Assembly (NCBI GenBank): GCA_037903475.1
Contig: JBAJFG010000047.1
Location: forward strand, 3,076,001 to 3,140,000
DNA from: Ancylostoma caninum
Taxonomy: Eukaryota; Nematoda; Chromadorea; Rhabditida; Ancylostomatidae
Length of the DNA: 64,000 nt
Direction: 5' to 3'
A program made the position numbers and the translations under genes. This document shows, in pieces, positions 24,173 through 34,946 of the stretch. The notes beneath the pieces were generated by a model. That model worked only from the letters and a program-made list of their open reading frames with translations, was not told the DNA's origin and searched no databases. Every line of letters starts with the position of its first letter. The stretch's first letter is position 1.

Positions 24173-26315
24173 GATACGGGCATGGACATGGAGTAGGCTT
24201 GTATTATGGCGTGAGTTTTGACCGTACTTTCTGAGCTAATAAAATATGAGTTTTACATTGAATATGTGCCTCTGTGTCTCACTAATTTGAGTTTCAAACT
24301 CTCACGGAGCTGAGACCATACTTCCAGTACGGCGGACTACAGATGGGGTCGGCAACGGATGCTAATTGCCTCACGCCGCCTCATGCCGCCTCACGCAACG
24401 CCGGCCCTCAGGTAAAAATGAGGTTATTTGGCTGGAAAAAGAATAATTCGCCAAGATTTTTCTGTAAAAGGACTAGATTCACTCCCAGTTCACAATGAAG
24501 CAAAAATTTGTTTTCATGCTCTCACTTCGATTTTTATCAAAATTTCAAATGTTGCGAGTTCGTGGCGATACATGCTTCTCTTGCGTGACCTCTTGATAGA
24601 GTTTGATTCAGATTTGTAGAGCACACCTTGTGTTGTACCAAAATTTCGCGGAAATACCGATTGCTACCTCACACATGAACCAGTATGCAACGGCAAAGTA
24701 GTGGTGGTAAGAAATTTTAGCACGAAGTAGACCTTATTTAGTATAGGTTCTTTTTCTAAGTTATCAATATCAGTTCTGACACTATTCTCTATCTCTACAG
24801 TTGGGTTAGAAGCCAACAGCACTAGAAAGACTGTTTTCCGGAAAGTTTTATTTTTCACAACTAAAAATCCAAAGGCAAGGCTTGGTGACTTGGCTGCGCC
24901 TCAAGGCTGTCAATAACCATTCCTTCTCGCATGATCGGAACATTCCTTGTGCTCCTTCCTTTATCATCTAATCTTCACCCATTTTTTGCTTCAAAATAGC
25001 AGTAGACCATTTAAAAGGTAGAAAATAAATTCACAAGTGCCAGAGTGGTTATGTTACCATAAAATGAAAACAAAACTTCTGAATGGGTTGAATGAAAGTA
25101 GTCCTGTGAAATAAAGTGTGGCAAATGCTGCTCAAACATTAAATAGAAGAAGGAAATGACGCTATAATACCTACTTTGGTCGTCCACTGACCTCACAGTC
25201 CTTATACCAAGATTTTGATGTGATAAATAGCGCCGGCGGTTAGGTCATTGTTTACACTTTAGTATTGACCTCTTACTTCTCAGTTTTTGGAGGTGTGATA
25301 ACGGGATTTCTTTTGGCAAAGTGTCCTATTACCTTAGAGGAAGAACTCATGAAACGTTCACCCGATAGATGAAGGAAAAAGATTGATTAAATTTAGAGTA
25401 ATATTCTGAGAAATGAAGTGCAATTTCCTTTATTATTCGAAGTCCCATAAGAAAAATTTTCAGACCATTCATACTTGCATTACCTAGCTTCTGATTTTAT
25501 CACTGCTCACTCCGAAAAATGTTTCCCATCCAGTATTCAGGTGAGATTAGGAATATTCCGGTCACGCGAGAAGGAATGGTTATTGACAGCCTTGAGGCGC
25601 AACCAAGTCACCAAGCCTTGCCTTTGAATTTTTAGTTGTGAAAAATAAAACTTTCCGGAAAACAGTCTTTCTAGTGCTGTTGGCTTCTAACCCAACTGTA
25701 GAGATAGAGAATAGTGTCAGAACTGATATTGATAACTTAGAAAAAGAACCTATACTAAATAAGGTCTACTTCGTGCTAAAATTTCTTACCACCACTACTT
25801 TGCCGTTGCATACTGGTTCATGTGTGAGGTAGCAATCGGTATTTCCGCGAAATTTTGGTACAACACAAGGTGTGCTCCACAAATCTGAATCAAACTCTAT
25901 CAAGAGGTCACGCAAGAGAAGCATGTATCGCCACGAACTCGCAACATTTGAAATTTTGATAAAAATCGAAGTGAGAGCATGAAAACAAATTTTTGCTTCA
26001 TTGTGACACTGGGAGTGAATCTAGTCCTTTTACAGAAAAATCTTGGCGAATTTTTCTTTTTCCAGCAAATTAACCTCACTTTCACCTGAGGACCGGCATT
26101 GCGTGAGGCGGCGTGAGGCGGCGTGAGGCAATTAGCACTCGGCAAGCGACCCCACCGTAGGTTAGTATTCAGCGATTGTTTTGTTCGCTTAATTCACAGT
26201 TCTTTTCGTAGTATGACAACAGTTGCTTCCAGGTCACGGATTCGGTAATGGATGGAGTGAATGGGGTCCATGGAAACATCGAAAGGCGGCACGCAAACAC
26301 AAGAAAATCCACTAA
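24173..26315 (+). pseudogene. GPWK-family copy E, micro-exon split by a foldback transposon
   Basis: Exon 3 (24173-24210) encodes YGHGHGVGLYYG. Exon 4 begins at 24328 and after 12 nt is interrupted by the element at 24340-26157; the last base and the GTTAG donor resume at 26160. Exon 5 (26233-26315) encodes HGFGNGWSEWGPWKHRK and a basic tail ending KKIH, still open to TAA. Removing the element and one TA restores a 13-nt exon of the family's size. Exons 1 and 2 were not found between the F-box gene and 24173, so the gene was probably already 5'-truncated. Flanking intron sequence matches C and D (for example a GGGATTGCTTGTC stretch near 23939). Confidence 0.8.
24340..26157. mobile_element. 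1.8 kb foldback element with long inverted arms
   Basis: The element starts CAGATGGGGTCGG and ends with the inverse CGACCCCACCG, flanked by TA on each side. The arms run about 580-600 bp each (24340-24920 and 25560-26157) and are nearly identical: both contain a GCCTCACGCCGCCTCA repeat and the same 64-codon open frame in opposite orientation (24664-24858 and 25638-25832). The central 640 bp is unique and without transposase motifs. It is a non-autonomous DNA transposon that targeted TA. The high arm identity suggests recent insertion or arm-to-arm conversion. Confidence 0.85.
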
Positions 26316-26399
26316 AGGATTGCTCCCTGCTTTATGCAATAAACACTCTTCTGATGTGGCTAACATTGCTGTAAAATCGTGTGAGCGCATCAGTTTGGA

Positions 26400-28000
26400 A
26401 TAAAATTCAAACAAAAGCTGTTCGTGTAGTCATCGTTGTTCGCATTTTTTGTTAGCAAATCTCTTGCTCGTTCTTGGGAATGTAAAACCCCAAAGATGAA
26501 TGGACAAGTTTTACAAATTTAATAGGATTATATCAGGATATTAATATTCATGAAACCAGTGAGAATCTTCGGCGTCCATTTGAAGAACGTTTAGCTACAA
26601 TGCCGTGGAAACTATTTGAGTAGCTGTCTTTTCTCACTGATGATCTGTACAAAGACGACAATGGAAGTGCTCTCCACTCTCCCAATACTGTTAAATAGAA
26701 AACAAATCTACGGGTCTTTTTTTGAAAGTCCGGAAAGAAAAATTTAGAGATTTTATGAAGACTGACACGTACCTATTCCTTATTATATATTTGTACTATA
26801 TTTCTGATCAGCGACAGGAAGCAGGACAGTTCACAGCCAGAACCCTTCAAGGAGAATTGATTTATGGAGGGATTCTGCGAGATTTGTTCTGTTCTCATAC
26901 TCTAGATTTCTTCTCACTGATCTCTTCTACATGAGGTTTCTCAAAAACGCTCTGCTTTCTTGGTGAAACTGACCATTTAAGCACAAACAGCTATGATATT
27001 TGTGTCATAAGTCACGATAGGGCCAACACTGTTAAACCAGTGCGATACATTTTGGTACCATTCCATGTAGCCAAAAAAACGTCGTCTTATTTTAGTGCAT
27101 GAGTCACCCTTGATCAAATGCGGAGAAGCAGCGTGCTACGCCTAGGTTGCGGGAAGGCATAGACCCTTTTTCGTAATCTATTTCATCATTGGATTTGATT
27201 ACTGATTCTTGAATAGTATGGGAAGCTTACAACACGTGGTTTCAAACCATGGTTGAAAACTGAAGTTAACATGGTGCGCGTGACTCATAGACGTTGCGAA
27301 ACCTAATCGGAGCCGATCGCTTCCATTGAACATGCACCGGAAGAAAACTTTCCTGACAGATTACGCTTCTTCGATAGTAACGCTTTGCAACGCCTTCAAA
27401 CATAGTTTCTGCTTATTATGCCAGTCCCTCCACGATTTACGAGAAGTTCATATTTTCCGCTATTTTATAAGGGTAAATAGTGTTAATTCTGAGTCTATTC
27501 CCATTTGGTAGGCCAAAAGCCGCCTTTAATCAGGGTACGCTTAGTTTACTACCAATGAGATTTTCAAGGCTTTTTTTGGAAGGAATCATCTGCGACGGAT
27601 GGGATCTCGTCATCTTCCTCCCCATCTGGATCGAAAAATTAACTCGAATCCTTTCGCAACCTCCATCGAAGGGAATGAGAATTGTGGCACCGTTCTGAAA
27701 TGTCCATCCTCACCAGAGTGCTAAACTCCACGAATACTTTTTGCTGAGCTTAAAAGAAATATAGTTAATGGACTGTATAAATAACTAACAAAGAAAAAAA
27801 GCGCAAAAGTTAACCATGACCTTGCACCTTTTGCAATATCTACCCGTGATTGTAGTTTGTGCATTTGTGCAGAAAATCGATGGTGTTTCCCAAGAAATGA
27901 ATCTCATTCTTTGATTGTTGGTTCATGTAGTCCGGGTCACAACAACAAAACAAAAACACTATAATTACCATGGAAGTCCGCACGAGGTGCGAACATTTCC
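26400..28000. other. Gene-free stretch, nothing recognised
   Basis: Downstream of copy E and upstream of copy F there are only short overlapping open frames without motifs. No structural RNA or transposon terminus was recognised. Confidence 0.4.
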
Positions 28001-28007
28001 AGACAAA

Positions 28008-28073
28008 TCTGGAATTTCAAGTTTACATGTTTTTTAAGTAAATTCGCCAAAATTGGAAGAGAAAATATAAATA
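28008..28073 (+). promoter_or_regulatory. Promoter of copy F: TATA box and upstream element
   Basis: TCTGGAATTTCAAGTTTACA, then TGTTTTTTAAG (28008-28038), is followed by TATAAATA at 28066-28073, 35 nt before the ATG at 28108. Confidence 0.65.
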
Positions 28074-28943
28074 GGTGTGCACCGAACAATGAACGTCATC
28101 TGTGGTTATGAATTATCTGCATCTCCTTTTGGCTGTCCTGGTTCTCTTCGTTCAGGGGTATGTAACCGACCTTCATCATCCAACCAGAAGATCTTAAATG
28201 TAGCATACATGAAGAAAACGTGATCTTGAAATTTTTACATAATTTGATATGTTCAAATACGCTGAACACAACTTTTTTCCCGAAACTTTTCAAAACAAGG
28301 GAAACTACATCCTTCGCAGGTTTTATTTCATTATTCTAGTGCAGAATGAGTTGCGTAAGCAATGAGATGTAATTGGTAAGGAAAAATTGATGATACAGTG
28401 TTTCCAGCAAAAATGTTTTCTTGCGCATTTAGACTGCGTGAGCGATTATAGCAAGAATTCGCTAATTAGATGCAAGCAGAGTAAAAATCACACTGCGACA
28501 GAGGACACGATAACTTGTGGGCCTAAGTAGTTTTACACTAAACCTGTTAAGCATATTACTGACAGCCTCGTGATCGGCCAACAAGTTTATAAAATATACT
28601 GGACTACCATGCCGGAGTTTACGGACGGCCGGACTTGGGAACTGTTAGAATCACCTCAGGAACAGGAATTGAAGTGAAATCCGATTTCCAACGACATAAA
28701 ACTAGAGCAATGAGCGACGTAATGGTGAAATGCGCACAAATGCAGCATTTAAATAGAAGGTGAGATATTGAGAGCGAAACAGGTAAAAGAGACGTTGAAA
28801 TAAAGATCCAGGGAGCAAAACTAGAAACATAAGGATGCAAAACAAGCCCATTCCAAAACAGCTGGCGTATTCAGTGCCTGAAGATCCTAATCAAGCTATA
28901 TTTCCAACGCGGCACCTCATACGACAAGCCCTATCACTATTCA

Positions 28944-29774
28944 TCTGTATATATAAAAGTCAAAGTTTGTATGTATGTGTGTGTGTATGTATGTAATTAA
29001 TAGAAATCGCGGAGGGTGAACCGATCGGGACCAAATTTTGTGTGTAGGTTCCCTGGAGGCCGGCGGAGGTTATAGGCTACTTTGCACCTGGGATTATTGA
29101 TTGATTTATCGATTATATCGATTTTATTGATTTTCCGTTATTTTTGCCCGAGGGTCGGTGGGGACATGTCTTCTGGGGTTTCTCAATACGCTGAATACGA
29201 ATATGACATCCATTTTGCACGAAATATTGATTTATTGATTTTATCGACTTTTCCCATTTTCGCTCGGGGGCGGACAAAGACATGTCTTCTAGGGTTTCTC
29301 AATACGCTGAATGCGAATATGACAACCACTGCACGAAATATTGATTTATTGATTTTATCGATTTTTTCGCATTTTCGCCCGGGGACGGACAAGGACATGT
29401 CTCCTGGGGTTTCTAAATACGCTGAATACGAACGTGACAACAATTTCGTATGAAATATCGATTTATCGATTCTATTGATTTTTGGCTCTTCCGTCCAATG
29501 AAGCAGTGAAGACATCTCTCCTGGGGTTCCTCGATACGCTGAGTATGAATATGACAACCAATTTGTACGAATACATCGATTCAATGTCACCGAAATAGCT
29601 TTGCTAACTTTTCGCCCACAAGCCGATGGGAAAGGGTCACCTGAGCTTCGTTACCATGCTGATCACCAAAATTATGGATATTTTAATGAATTTATCGGTG
29701 ATAATAATTGGCCTTAGCAGTGTGATGTAGCCAAGGTAGTAAAACACCCGAGCGAAGCCGGGTACTGCAGCTAG
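28944..29774 (+). mobile_element. Non-autonomous Helitron (831 bp)
   Basis: The 5' end TCTGTATATATAAAAGTC follows an A, and the 3' end CTAG precedes a T, the A-T target of Helitrons. A GC-rich hairpin ACCCG-AGCGAAGC-CGGGT (29746-29763) ends 11 nt before the terminal CTAG, as in the family. After the 5' end come GTATGTATGTGTGTG and GACCAAATTTTGTGTGTAGG, also typical. There is no Rep/helicase coding sequence. The interior is a tandem array of about 115-bp units (about 29090-29590). Confidence 0.85.
29090..29590 (+). repeat. Tandem array of about 115-bp units inside the Helitron
   Basis: Four to five units each contain GAAATATTGATTTATTGATT, a CGGGGGCGGACAA-like stretch and GGTTTCTCAATACGCTGAAT. 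The array opens frames of 123-135 codons on both strands; these are repeat translations, not genes. Confidence 0.8.
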
Positions 29775-30635
29775 TTCTATTATAATTCTAGGTTGTCCTG
29801 TGGTAGAAAGCTTTAGTAAGCAGTGTGCAAGTTGAAGGTTACGATGCCAAGATTCAAAGACAGTCGAACACGGAACATGTTTTGTGGTAATTTCGGATAA
29901 CGCAGATTTCCTCTGGGGCTTATGTGGTAAAGTAGTCGTCACATTCGAGCAATCACAAAATAGACAGAATATTTGGGAGCAGAATTTCCGTGAATACTGA
30001 ATTCAAAGATAACACTCACAAAAAACTGACACTTCCGACCTAAGTCTTCTACTGTGGCAGCAGTTGCTGTCAAAACATAACAGTAAAGAATTGCCTCCTA
30101 CCTTCGAAGATATTGCCCTGGACTGATGTCAACGTGGTTTTTGGTGCTCGTACGCGCCAAATTCCTAGTCAAGTCAAATTACGCGGACTCGATGACATGC
30201 ACAAGCCCGTGCGACTTCAGCACAACGGGACCTACGAGTGTCAAGGAAGCGCGACAAGGTGCACGGAAAATTGCACTTGGTTTTCATAGATTTCCTTCAT
30301 TTTTTTCGCGCTATTTACCCTTAGATATGAGTTCTACGTCTCTTAAAACCCCAGAACGTGGCGAGATCTCCGCCAAGATGTTTTCTGTGTGCCGCCTTTA
30401 GGTTATCATTTCTAGTGACTAGGATTTATATACGGTAGCTCATATCACAACGTAGCAGGTACCACATTGAATTCTGCAAACAGGACCCTCCACCACTTCG
30501 ATCACTACCCACAAAAACTCGTTAATGGCGGAAATTGTTGTTATAGTTTTGTAAGCATGTACACGCTTCAGATTCCAAATACGACACTACTGCTAATATA
30601 GTTATTCAGTTGAAAGCTCCCCAATGCCTTTCTTC

Positions 30636-30668
30636 GTAAGCTTTCGGCATTTAATGCCTTCTTCAGAC
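30636..30668 (-). ncRNA. Hammerhead-ribozyme-like motif (left terminus)
   Basis: On the minus strand CTGAAGA is followed by GGCAT-TAA-ATGCC (helix II), then GAAA, GC and TT. This fits CUGANGA - helix II - GAAA - minimal helix III - UH. Helix I support is only about 2 bp. Penelope-like elements are known to carry minimal hammerheads. Confidence 0.5.
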
Positions 30669-30980
30669 CTGAACATTAAAAATCCATTGCTATCTCATCA
30701 CAACCTTACAAATAAGAACAATTGAACAGTACCTAGAGGCAGGAAGTTAATAAGTCTTTCTGACTTCGTTTGGTCGCAGGCAATTGCTGACTTATACATC
30801 GATAACTTAGCTTGATTTTCGACATAAATCGAAAAGCAAAGCATGCTGAATTCGAAAATCGACAGCTTCGATTTTCGAATTCAGCATGCTAACAAAAGAG
30901 GAACCTCGCTCCTAAGACGTTGGCCGCAGAATAGACTACTACGTTACGGCAAGAGATCGGGAAGGCATTTATATCTATAG

Positions 30981-31850
30981 TTATGTGATCATTCTTAACA
31001 CATCACGCAACTCCACTCTGTTGTTTATCTCTGGATTGTGCCTCTTCATTTCCAGTGCCTCCATAATTTTCCTCTCCAGAGTATTCAAAAGATGACGGTG
31101 GAAGACTCTGACTTTCAGCTTTGGAGCACGCGCGTACGTGTGTTTCAGGGTACGATGTTTTGAAAAGCTTTCTGACGCGTAGAAGGAAGGGTTCATTAAT
31201 GCCCTGTGGTGCTCGTCCAGTCGCATTCGTAAGGGTCTCATTGTTTCTCCCACGTATTTCTCTCCACAGCCTTCGCATGTGATGAGGTACACCGTAGCCC
31301 TCAGCTGACAGATTGGCTCTTCGGTGCTTTGGTGGTGGACGAAACACAAGTCTTATTGGCAACCAAGAATTTCTCACTACTTGATTTACTGCACGTGCTG
31401 GTCCGTCCCCGACGTAAGGAAGAATCAGTGGGATTCCATTCGTTGTTTTATAGGGGAACCATGTTGTGAGAGGATTCGCATTGTATCCGTTTTCGTCAAG
31501 TATGCGGGCTATGATGCCTTCTCCTTCTTGGTTTGGACCCATGCATTACTTGTTCCTCGTTTTCACCAGGTTCCTCACCACGTTTACCTTGATGAACTGT
31601 GAGAGAGCACTTCGTGCATGTACTAAGATGTTTTCCGATGCCGCCTTTTTATGCCATACATGCTCCTTCGGACCCTGGACAATTCTGATTGTACTTAGGA
31701 AGGGGAGATACCCATCGGCCTCAGGCCTCTCAATCGTGAAAGATACGTTCGGGTCAAGAGCATTCAGGCTTTCCAGCGTCGTATCAATATCCCAGTAGTT
31801 CCTATCACGAACACATCATCAATGTATCTTTTATAATTTCTTACCGTAAC
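30981..31850 (-). pseudogene. Penelope-like reverse transcriptase / GIY-YIG fragment
   Basis: Reading the minus strand from about 31850: RYIDDVFVIG, with the RT catalytic YIDD at 31826-31815; then, after a frameshift, the thumb region ESLNALDPNVSFTIERPEAD and GYLPFLS; then VVRNSW and IRLVFRPPPKHR; and after another frameshift a GIY-YIG nuclease region, VYLITCEGCGEKYVGETMRP, to the stop at 30981. Order and motifs are those of the C-terminal part of a Penelope-like polyprotein. Stops and frameshifts between blocks and loss of the RT fingers make it dead. Two overlapping open frames (to 31349 and 31542) are parts of this one gene. Confidence 0.8.
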
Positions 31851-32058
31851 GTAGTAGTTTCATTCTGTCTTTTCATTCTGTTCTCAACATCTTAGGAGCG
31901 AGCTTCTTCTTTTGTTAACATGCTGAACTATGTCGAACATCAAGCTAAGTTATCGATGTATAGGTCAGCAATTGCCTGAGAGCAAACAAAGTCAGAAAGT
32001 CGTGTAAATTCTTCTATTTAACGATACCCGAGATTGTTAAACTTCTTTATTCCTCTTC

Positions 32059-32095
32059 AGCCAACGTTTCGGCTTCTTTCGCCTTCTTCAGGGCC
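32059..32095 (-). ncRNA. Hammerhead-ribozyme-like motif (3' of nested Penelope-like element)
   Basis: Minus strand: GGCC (helix I), CTGAAGA, GGC-GAAAGAA-GCC (helix II), GAAA, CG (minimal helix III), TT, then GGCT (helix I, 4 bp with one wobble). All invariant core boxes are present. Helix III is a palindromic CG dinucleotide, so cleavage would be expected from a dimer. Confidence 0.6.
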
Positions 32096-32283
32096 TGAAA
32101 GGGCTACACAATTCGTCGACTCTACCAGACCAAGTACATCAGCAGACTAAGCCAAAAGTATAAAAAGTTATTTTTCAATCAGCGAGAAAGCCGCAATGCC
32201 AGTACTAACCTTCGGTCGTTCCACTCCTAGCCAGTCACAACTTGCTAGTAGTGAATATATGTGGCGAATGAGAACTAACCGGT

Positions 32284-32811
32284 TCAATCACGTATAGGAT
32301 CAAACTGACATAGATCTTGATATGATGCCAGTTCATTTGTGATAGTCAGACATTCATCCTTCCGGTTCATTTGCGGGCATCTGGATTTTATCCAGAAAGC
32401 TTCAATTGTCTTGCGTGTTTCTATTTCAGTTTCATGAGCTAGTATGCTTACATGGACTTCGAAATCGTTGCCATTATGTCTGCTCAGCCGATGTGCCCCT
32501 AATGGTGTTGATTTACGGGATTTCCGTTTTCCATCTAAGTGCTCTTTGATTCTGAGACTTAAGGGTCGCGCTGATTCACCTATGTAATTGTCGCCACAGA
32601 GTTTGCATGATATCTGGTACACGGTCCCAGAAATCATACAATCTCCCTCTCTGCCTAATGGACATGTGATACAATTAGGTGACGAGCAGAGGCGATCGTA
32701 GAGGCGATTTCTTACCAATCGGCGTTTCAGATTATCGGGTGGGATGTCCACGAGGTTGACCAAACCGTCTAAACCAGACTTTTTTAAGCATATGCGTATG
32801 GAATTGCTCAT
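32284..32811 (-). CDS. Penelope-like element C-terminal protein with GIY-YIG endonuclease
   Basis: 175-codon open frame. Residues about 40-60 contain a Cys cluster, CSSPNCITCPLGREGDC, of the zinc-knuckle type that precedes the nuclease in Penelope-like elements. Then come VYQISCKLCGDNYIGESARP (the Y...YIG core and the following Arg), HLDGKRKSRKSTPLGAHR, HNGNDFEV and the Glu-containing ETRKTIEAFWI helix. The nuclease would nick target DNA for retrotransposition. The RT half is missing upstream (5' truncation), so the ATG at 32811 is just the first Met after the breakpoint. The frame is clean, suggesting a fairly young insertion, but the element is not autonomous. Confidence 0.8.
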   Translation of the reverse strand: MSNSIRICLKKSGLDGLVNLVDIPPDNLKRRLVRNRLYDRLCSSPNCITCPLGREGDCMISGTVYQISCKLCGDNYIGESARPLSLRIKEHLDGKRKSRKSTPLGAHRLSRHNGNDFEVHVSILAHETEIETRKTIEAFWIKSRCPQMNRKDECLTITNELASYQDLCQFDPIRD

Positions 32812-32997
32812 TTCGTCTGATATGAACGGGATGCATATTATTTCTTCATTATTATATTAACAATTCCGCACCTTTTTATAAATTATCCCATTCTCTGCAT
32901 AGTCAGAAAGACTTATTAACTTCCTGCCTCTAGGTATTGTTCAACTGTTCTTATTTGTAGGCTTTTGATGGGATAGCAATGGATTAATAATGTTTAA

Positions 32998-33030
32998 GTC
33001 TGAAGAAGGCATTAAATGCCGAAAGCTTAC
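32998..33030 (+). ncRNA. Hammerhead-ribozyme-like motif (right terminus)
   Basis: Inverted partner of the motif at 30636-30668: CTGAAGA, GGCAT-TAA-ATGCC, GAAA, GC, TT. The helix II stem is perfect in both copies. Helix I is weak. Confidence 0.5.
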
Positions 33031-33719
33031 GAATAAAGGCATTGAGGAGCTTTCAAATGAACAGCTATATTAGCAATATCTCATGAAGTTCAAGAGGTGG
33101 AAGGAAATTTCTGATGGGTCCTTTCGGTAACCCTTCGTCCTGAATTCTTAAGACTAAGAGAAGAGAAGCAGAGTCTATCAGAAGCGGCCAAATCTTGCCT
33201 TGATTATTTATTTCTTTCTTCATTCATTAACGCATGAGCTGATCTCTTGATAAGTATGAAAGATAGTATCCAGGATTCCTAGAAAACCCCTGAGAGTGAG
33301 AGGCGGCCTCTACTCAAGATTCATACGCGAGCCTCAAATTACAGGACCACTGTCAGCGTTAATGAGGACTCTGCACATGGACATGGGTATGGACACGGAG
33401 TAAAACATGGTGGTTGGTCATATCTTCGTATTATTTCGTGTCCTATTTCGTGGTTCGTGCAAAAACTATATTTATATTATTAGAAAATAATCCTTATAGT
33501 GTCATTTCCACGTTACAGTTCATGTCTTCAGACACAGTGCACAGAAAACGAATAAACGAGTATTTGTTTACAAAATATGATTGATTTCCACAAGGGTATT
33601 GCCAAAATAATTGTCCTCAAATTGATTTTGTATAAATCACCACTGCAAATCTACTTTATTTCAGCTGTCCGTGTTCCAGTGGTAGCTGCAACCACACAAC
33701 TGCGCTATGTGAGTTTTGT

Positions 33720-34940
33720 TTCTACTTATTCATTCATTGTGTTGAGGAAATAAAAACGACGGTCGCATCTGATTTCCTTTTTCCCTTTCTTCCCCATTGC
33801 AACCATTCTTGGCACGGCTTGTGCATTCATCTGAAAGAGCATTTCACGGCACTTCAGAAAAGATACATACTGTCTGGTATTCTCCAATTTTTTCGCCTTC
33901 GAAAATTCATTATCCTATTGGTGTGGCACTATATTGCAGTCCCAATAAGTGCACGAGCCTCTATCAGCCGAATCCTTCTCCACTGTGTGAAGAATCGTAA
34001 TATTTCGAGGTCGTTGCAATATCATGTGATTGGAGGCTGTCTCTTAAACATGCCCACAAAAAAGCACGCTGACTCATACTTAATGAGCAGCCTATTCTGA
34101 CCTCAAATCCCGATCATCACTGACAGAAGTTGGTACTGCGTCTGAGGTTGAACAGGAAAGTCGTACCCATTCAGACATAGATCGTGACTCCTTCCTGCAC
34201 AATATTTACCACGTAGCCTAGGAACTCCATCGTCTTGGTGTTGAAACACCGACTACAAAACTTATCCACGATATCTTCCCAACCACCCGTCATAGAAATG
34301 ATTTAAAAGAAACAGAAGAAAGACGTGATTCCGAGAAACAAGGAATGAGGGACGGAATACCTTACTTAACTATACCAACATTGGTACTATTAGAATAGCA
34401 TTTGCTGCTGTCGATGCAACATTCCTCCCATCGGATGCCCCTCGCAAGTCGCCGTGTAAAGCACGTATGATTCAGTGCCTCTGCAAGCGAACTAAGCCCG
34501 TAATTATGAGTCAGGACAATGATATGAAGAACATTTTTTCAGCACGAAGGCTGGGCATTGGTCTTGGGCGATCTGGTTCCTTTCAGCAAGAAAGCTATGA
34601 GATCCCACAAACGCAGACGTTCCAGCAAAATCTAATGGGTGTTCCTATTTCCAACGACATCATTTTCGTGTTATTATAGATTCTGTAGAATATCATTGCA
34701 CTGAGCACGCATCATCGTATCATATTTAACTTATATATAAACATGTCGCTGTTGTTTTTTCTCGCTTTATGGGAAATTGGACAACAATCTACTATGGTTC
34801 TTCTCTATCTTGAAGTTAAGGTTTCGTCGCACCAGAGCTCGGAAGGTGTTCTCTGAAAATTGTTTATATTTCCTGAAGAATAAGTTTTTCACTTACTGTG
34901 TCTTCGTTTCCACGGTATCCCAGTGGGTTGGTTATGGACT
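33720..34940. other. Gene-free stretch downstream of copy F
   Basis: I looked for the missing last exon of copy F (GGGCCCATGG- or CCATGGAA-like sequence with a basic tail) and did not find it. No other gene is supported. Confidence 0.5.
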
Positions 34941-34946
34941 ATTCTA

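Larger units (their letters stand above)
32000..32900 (-). mobile_element. Second Penelope-like element, 5'-truncated, nested insertion
   Basis: The insert is bounded by a 10-bp direct repeat AGTCAGAAAG at 31990-31999 and 32901-32910, which occurs once in the intact left terminus of the outer element. That dates it after the outer element. It carries the intact C-terminal coding region (32811-32284), a hammerhead-like motif (32095-32059) and an AATAAAGAAGTTTAAC tail, all on the minus strand. Confidence 0.8.
30590..33075 (-). mobile_element. Penelope-like element with inverted terminal sequences, interrupted by a second copy
   Basis: The left terminal sequence (about 30590-30925) recurs inverted on the right in two parts, 31890-31999 and 32901-33075. 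The two right parts become continuous if the insert at 32000-32900 is removed. Shared landmarks are TGCTAATATAG, GGCATTTAATGCCTTCTTCAG, CAGGAAGTTAATAAG and GATAACTTAGCTTG. The left terminus contains a strong hairpin at 30840-30891 (AGCATGCTGAATTCGAAAAT with its inverse). The enclosed coding region on the minus strand is the broken RT/GIY-YIG gene. Inverted terminal sequences are a known arrangement in Penelope-like elements. Confidence 0.75.
28108..33708 (+). pseudogene. GPWK-family copy F, intron 1 full of transposons, last exon not found
   Basis: Exon 1 (28108-28157) encodes MNYLHLLLAVLVLFVQG. Exon 2 (33345-33412) encodes TTVSVNEDSA then HGHGYGHGVKHG. Exon 3 (33665-33708) encodes AVRVPVVAATTQLRY. 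Lengths, phases (2-1-0) and the VVAA motif place it with G and H. Intron 1 is 5.2 kb and holds a Helitron and nested Penelope-like elements. The final exon with the GPWK hinge should follow within a few hundred bases but I cannot find it before the mariner relic at 34.9 kb, so the gene is probably truncated. The exons present have no internal stop and the promoter is intact, so a shortened transcript is possible. Confidence 0.65.

Noticed and set aside
24664..25832. Duplicate 64-codon proteins as a gene pair
   Set aside because: They are the two inverted arms of one foldback transposon; no promoter or splice context.
29082..29590. Regularly spaced repeats suggesting a CRISPR-like array
   Set aside because: Units are about 115 bp, contiguous without unique spacers, and lie inside a Helitron of a eukaryotic genome.
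31003..31542. 179-codon minus-strand open frame
   Set aside because: Only its N-terminal part matches a Penelope-like protein; the rest is the wrong frame after a frameshift and overlaps the true GIY-YIG frame ending at 30981.
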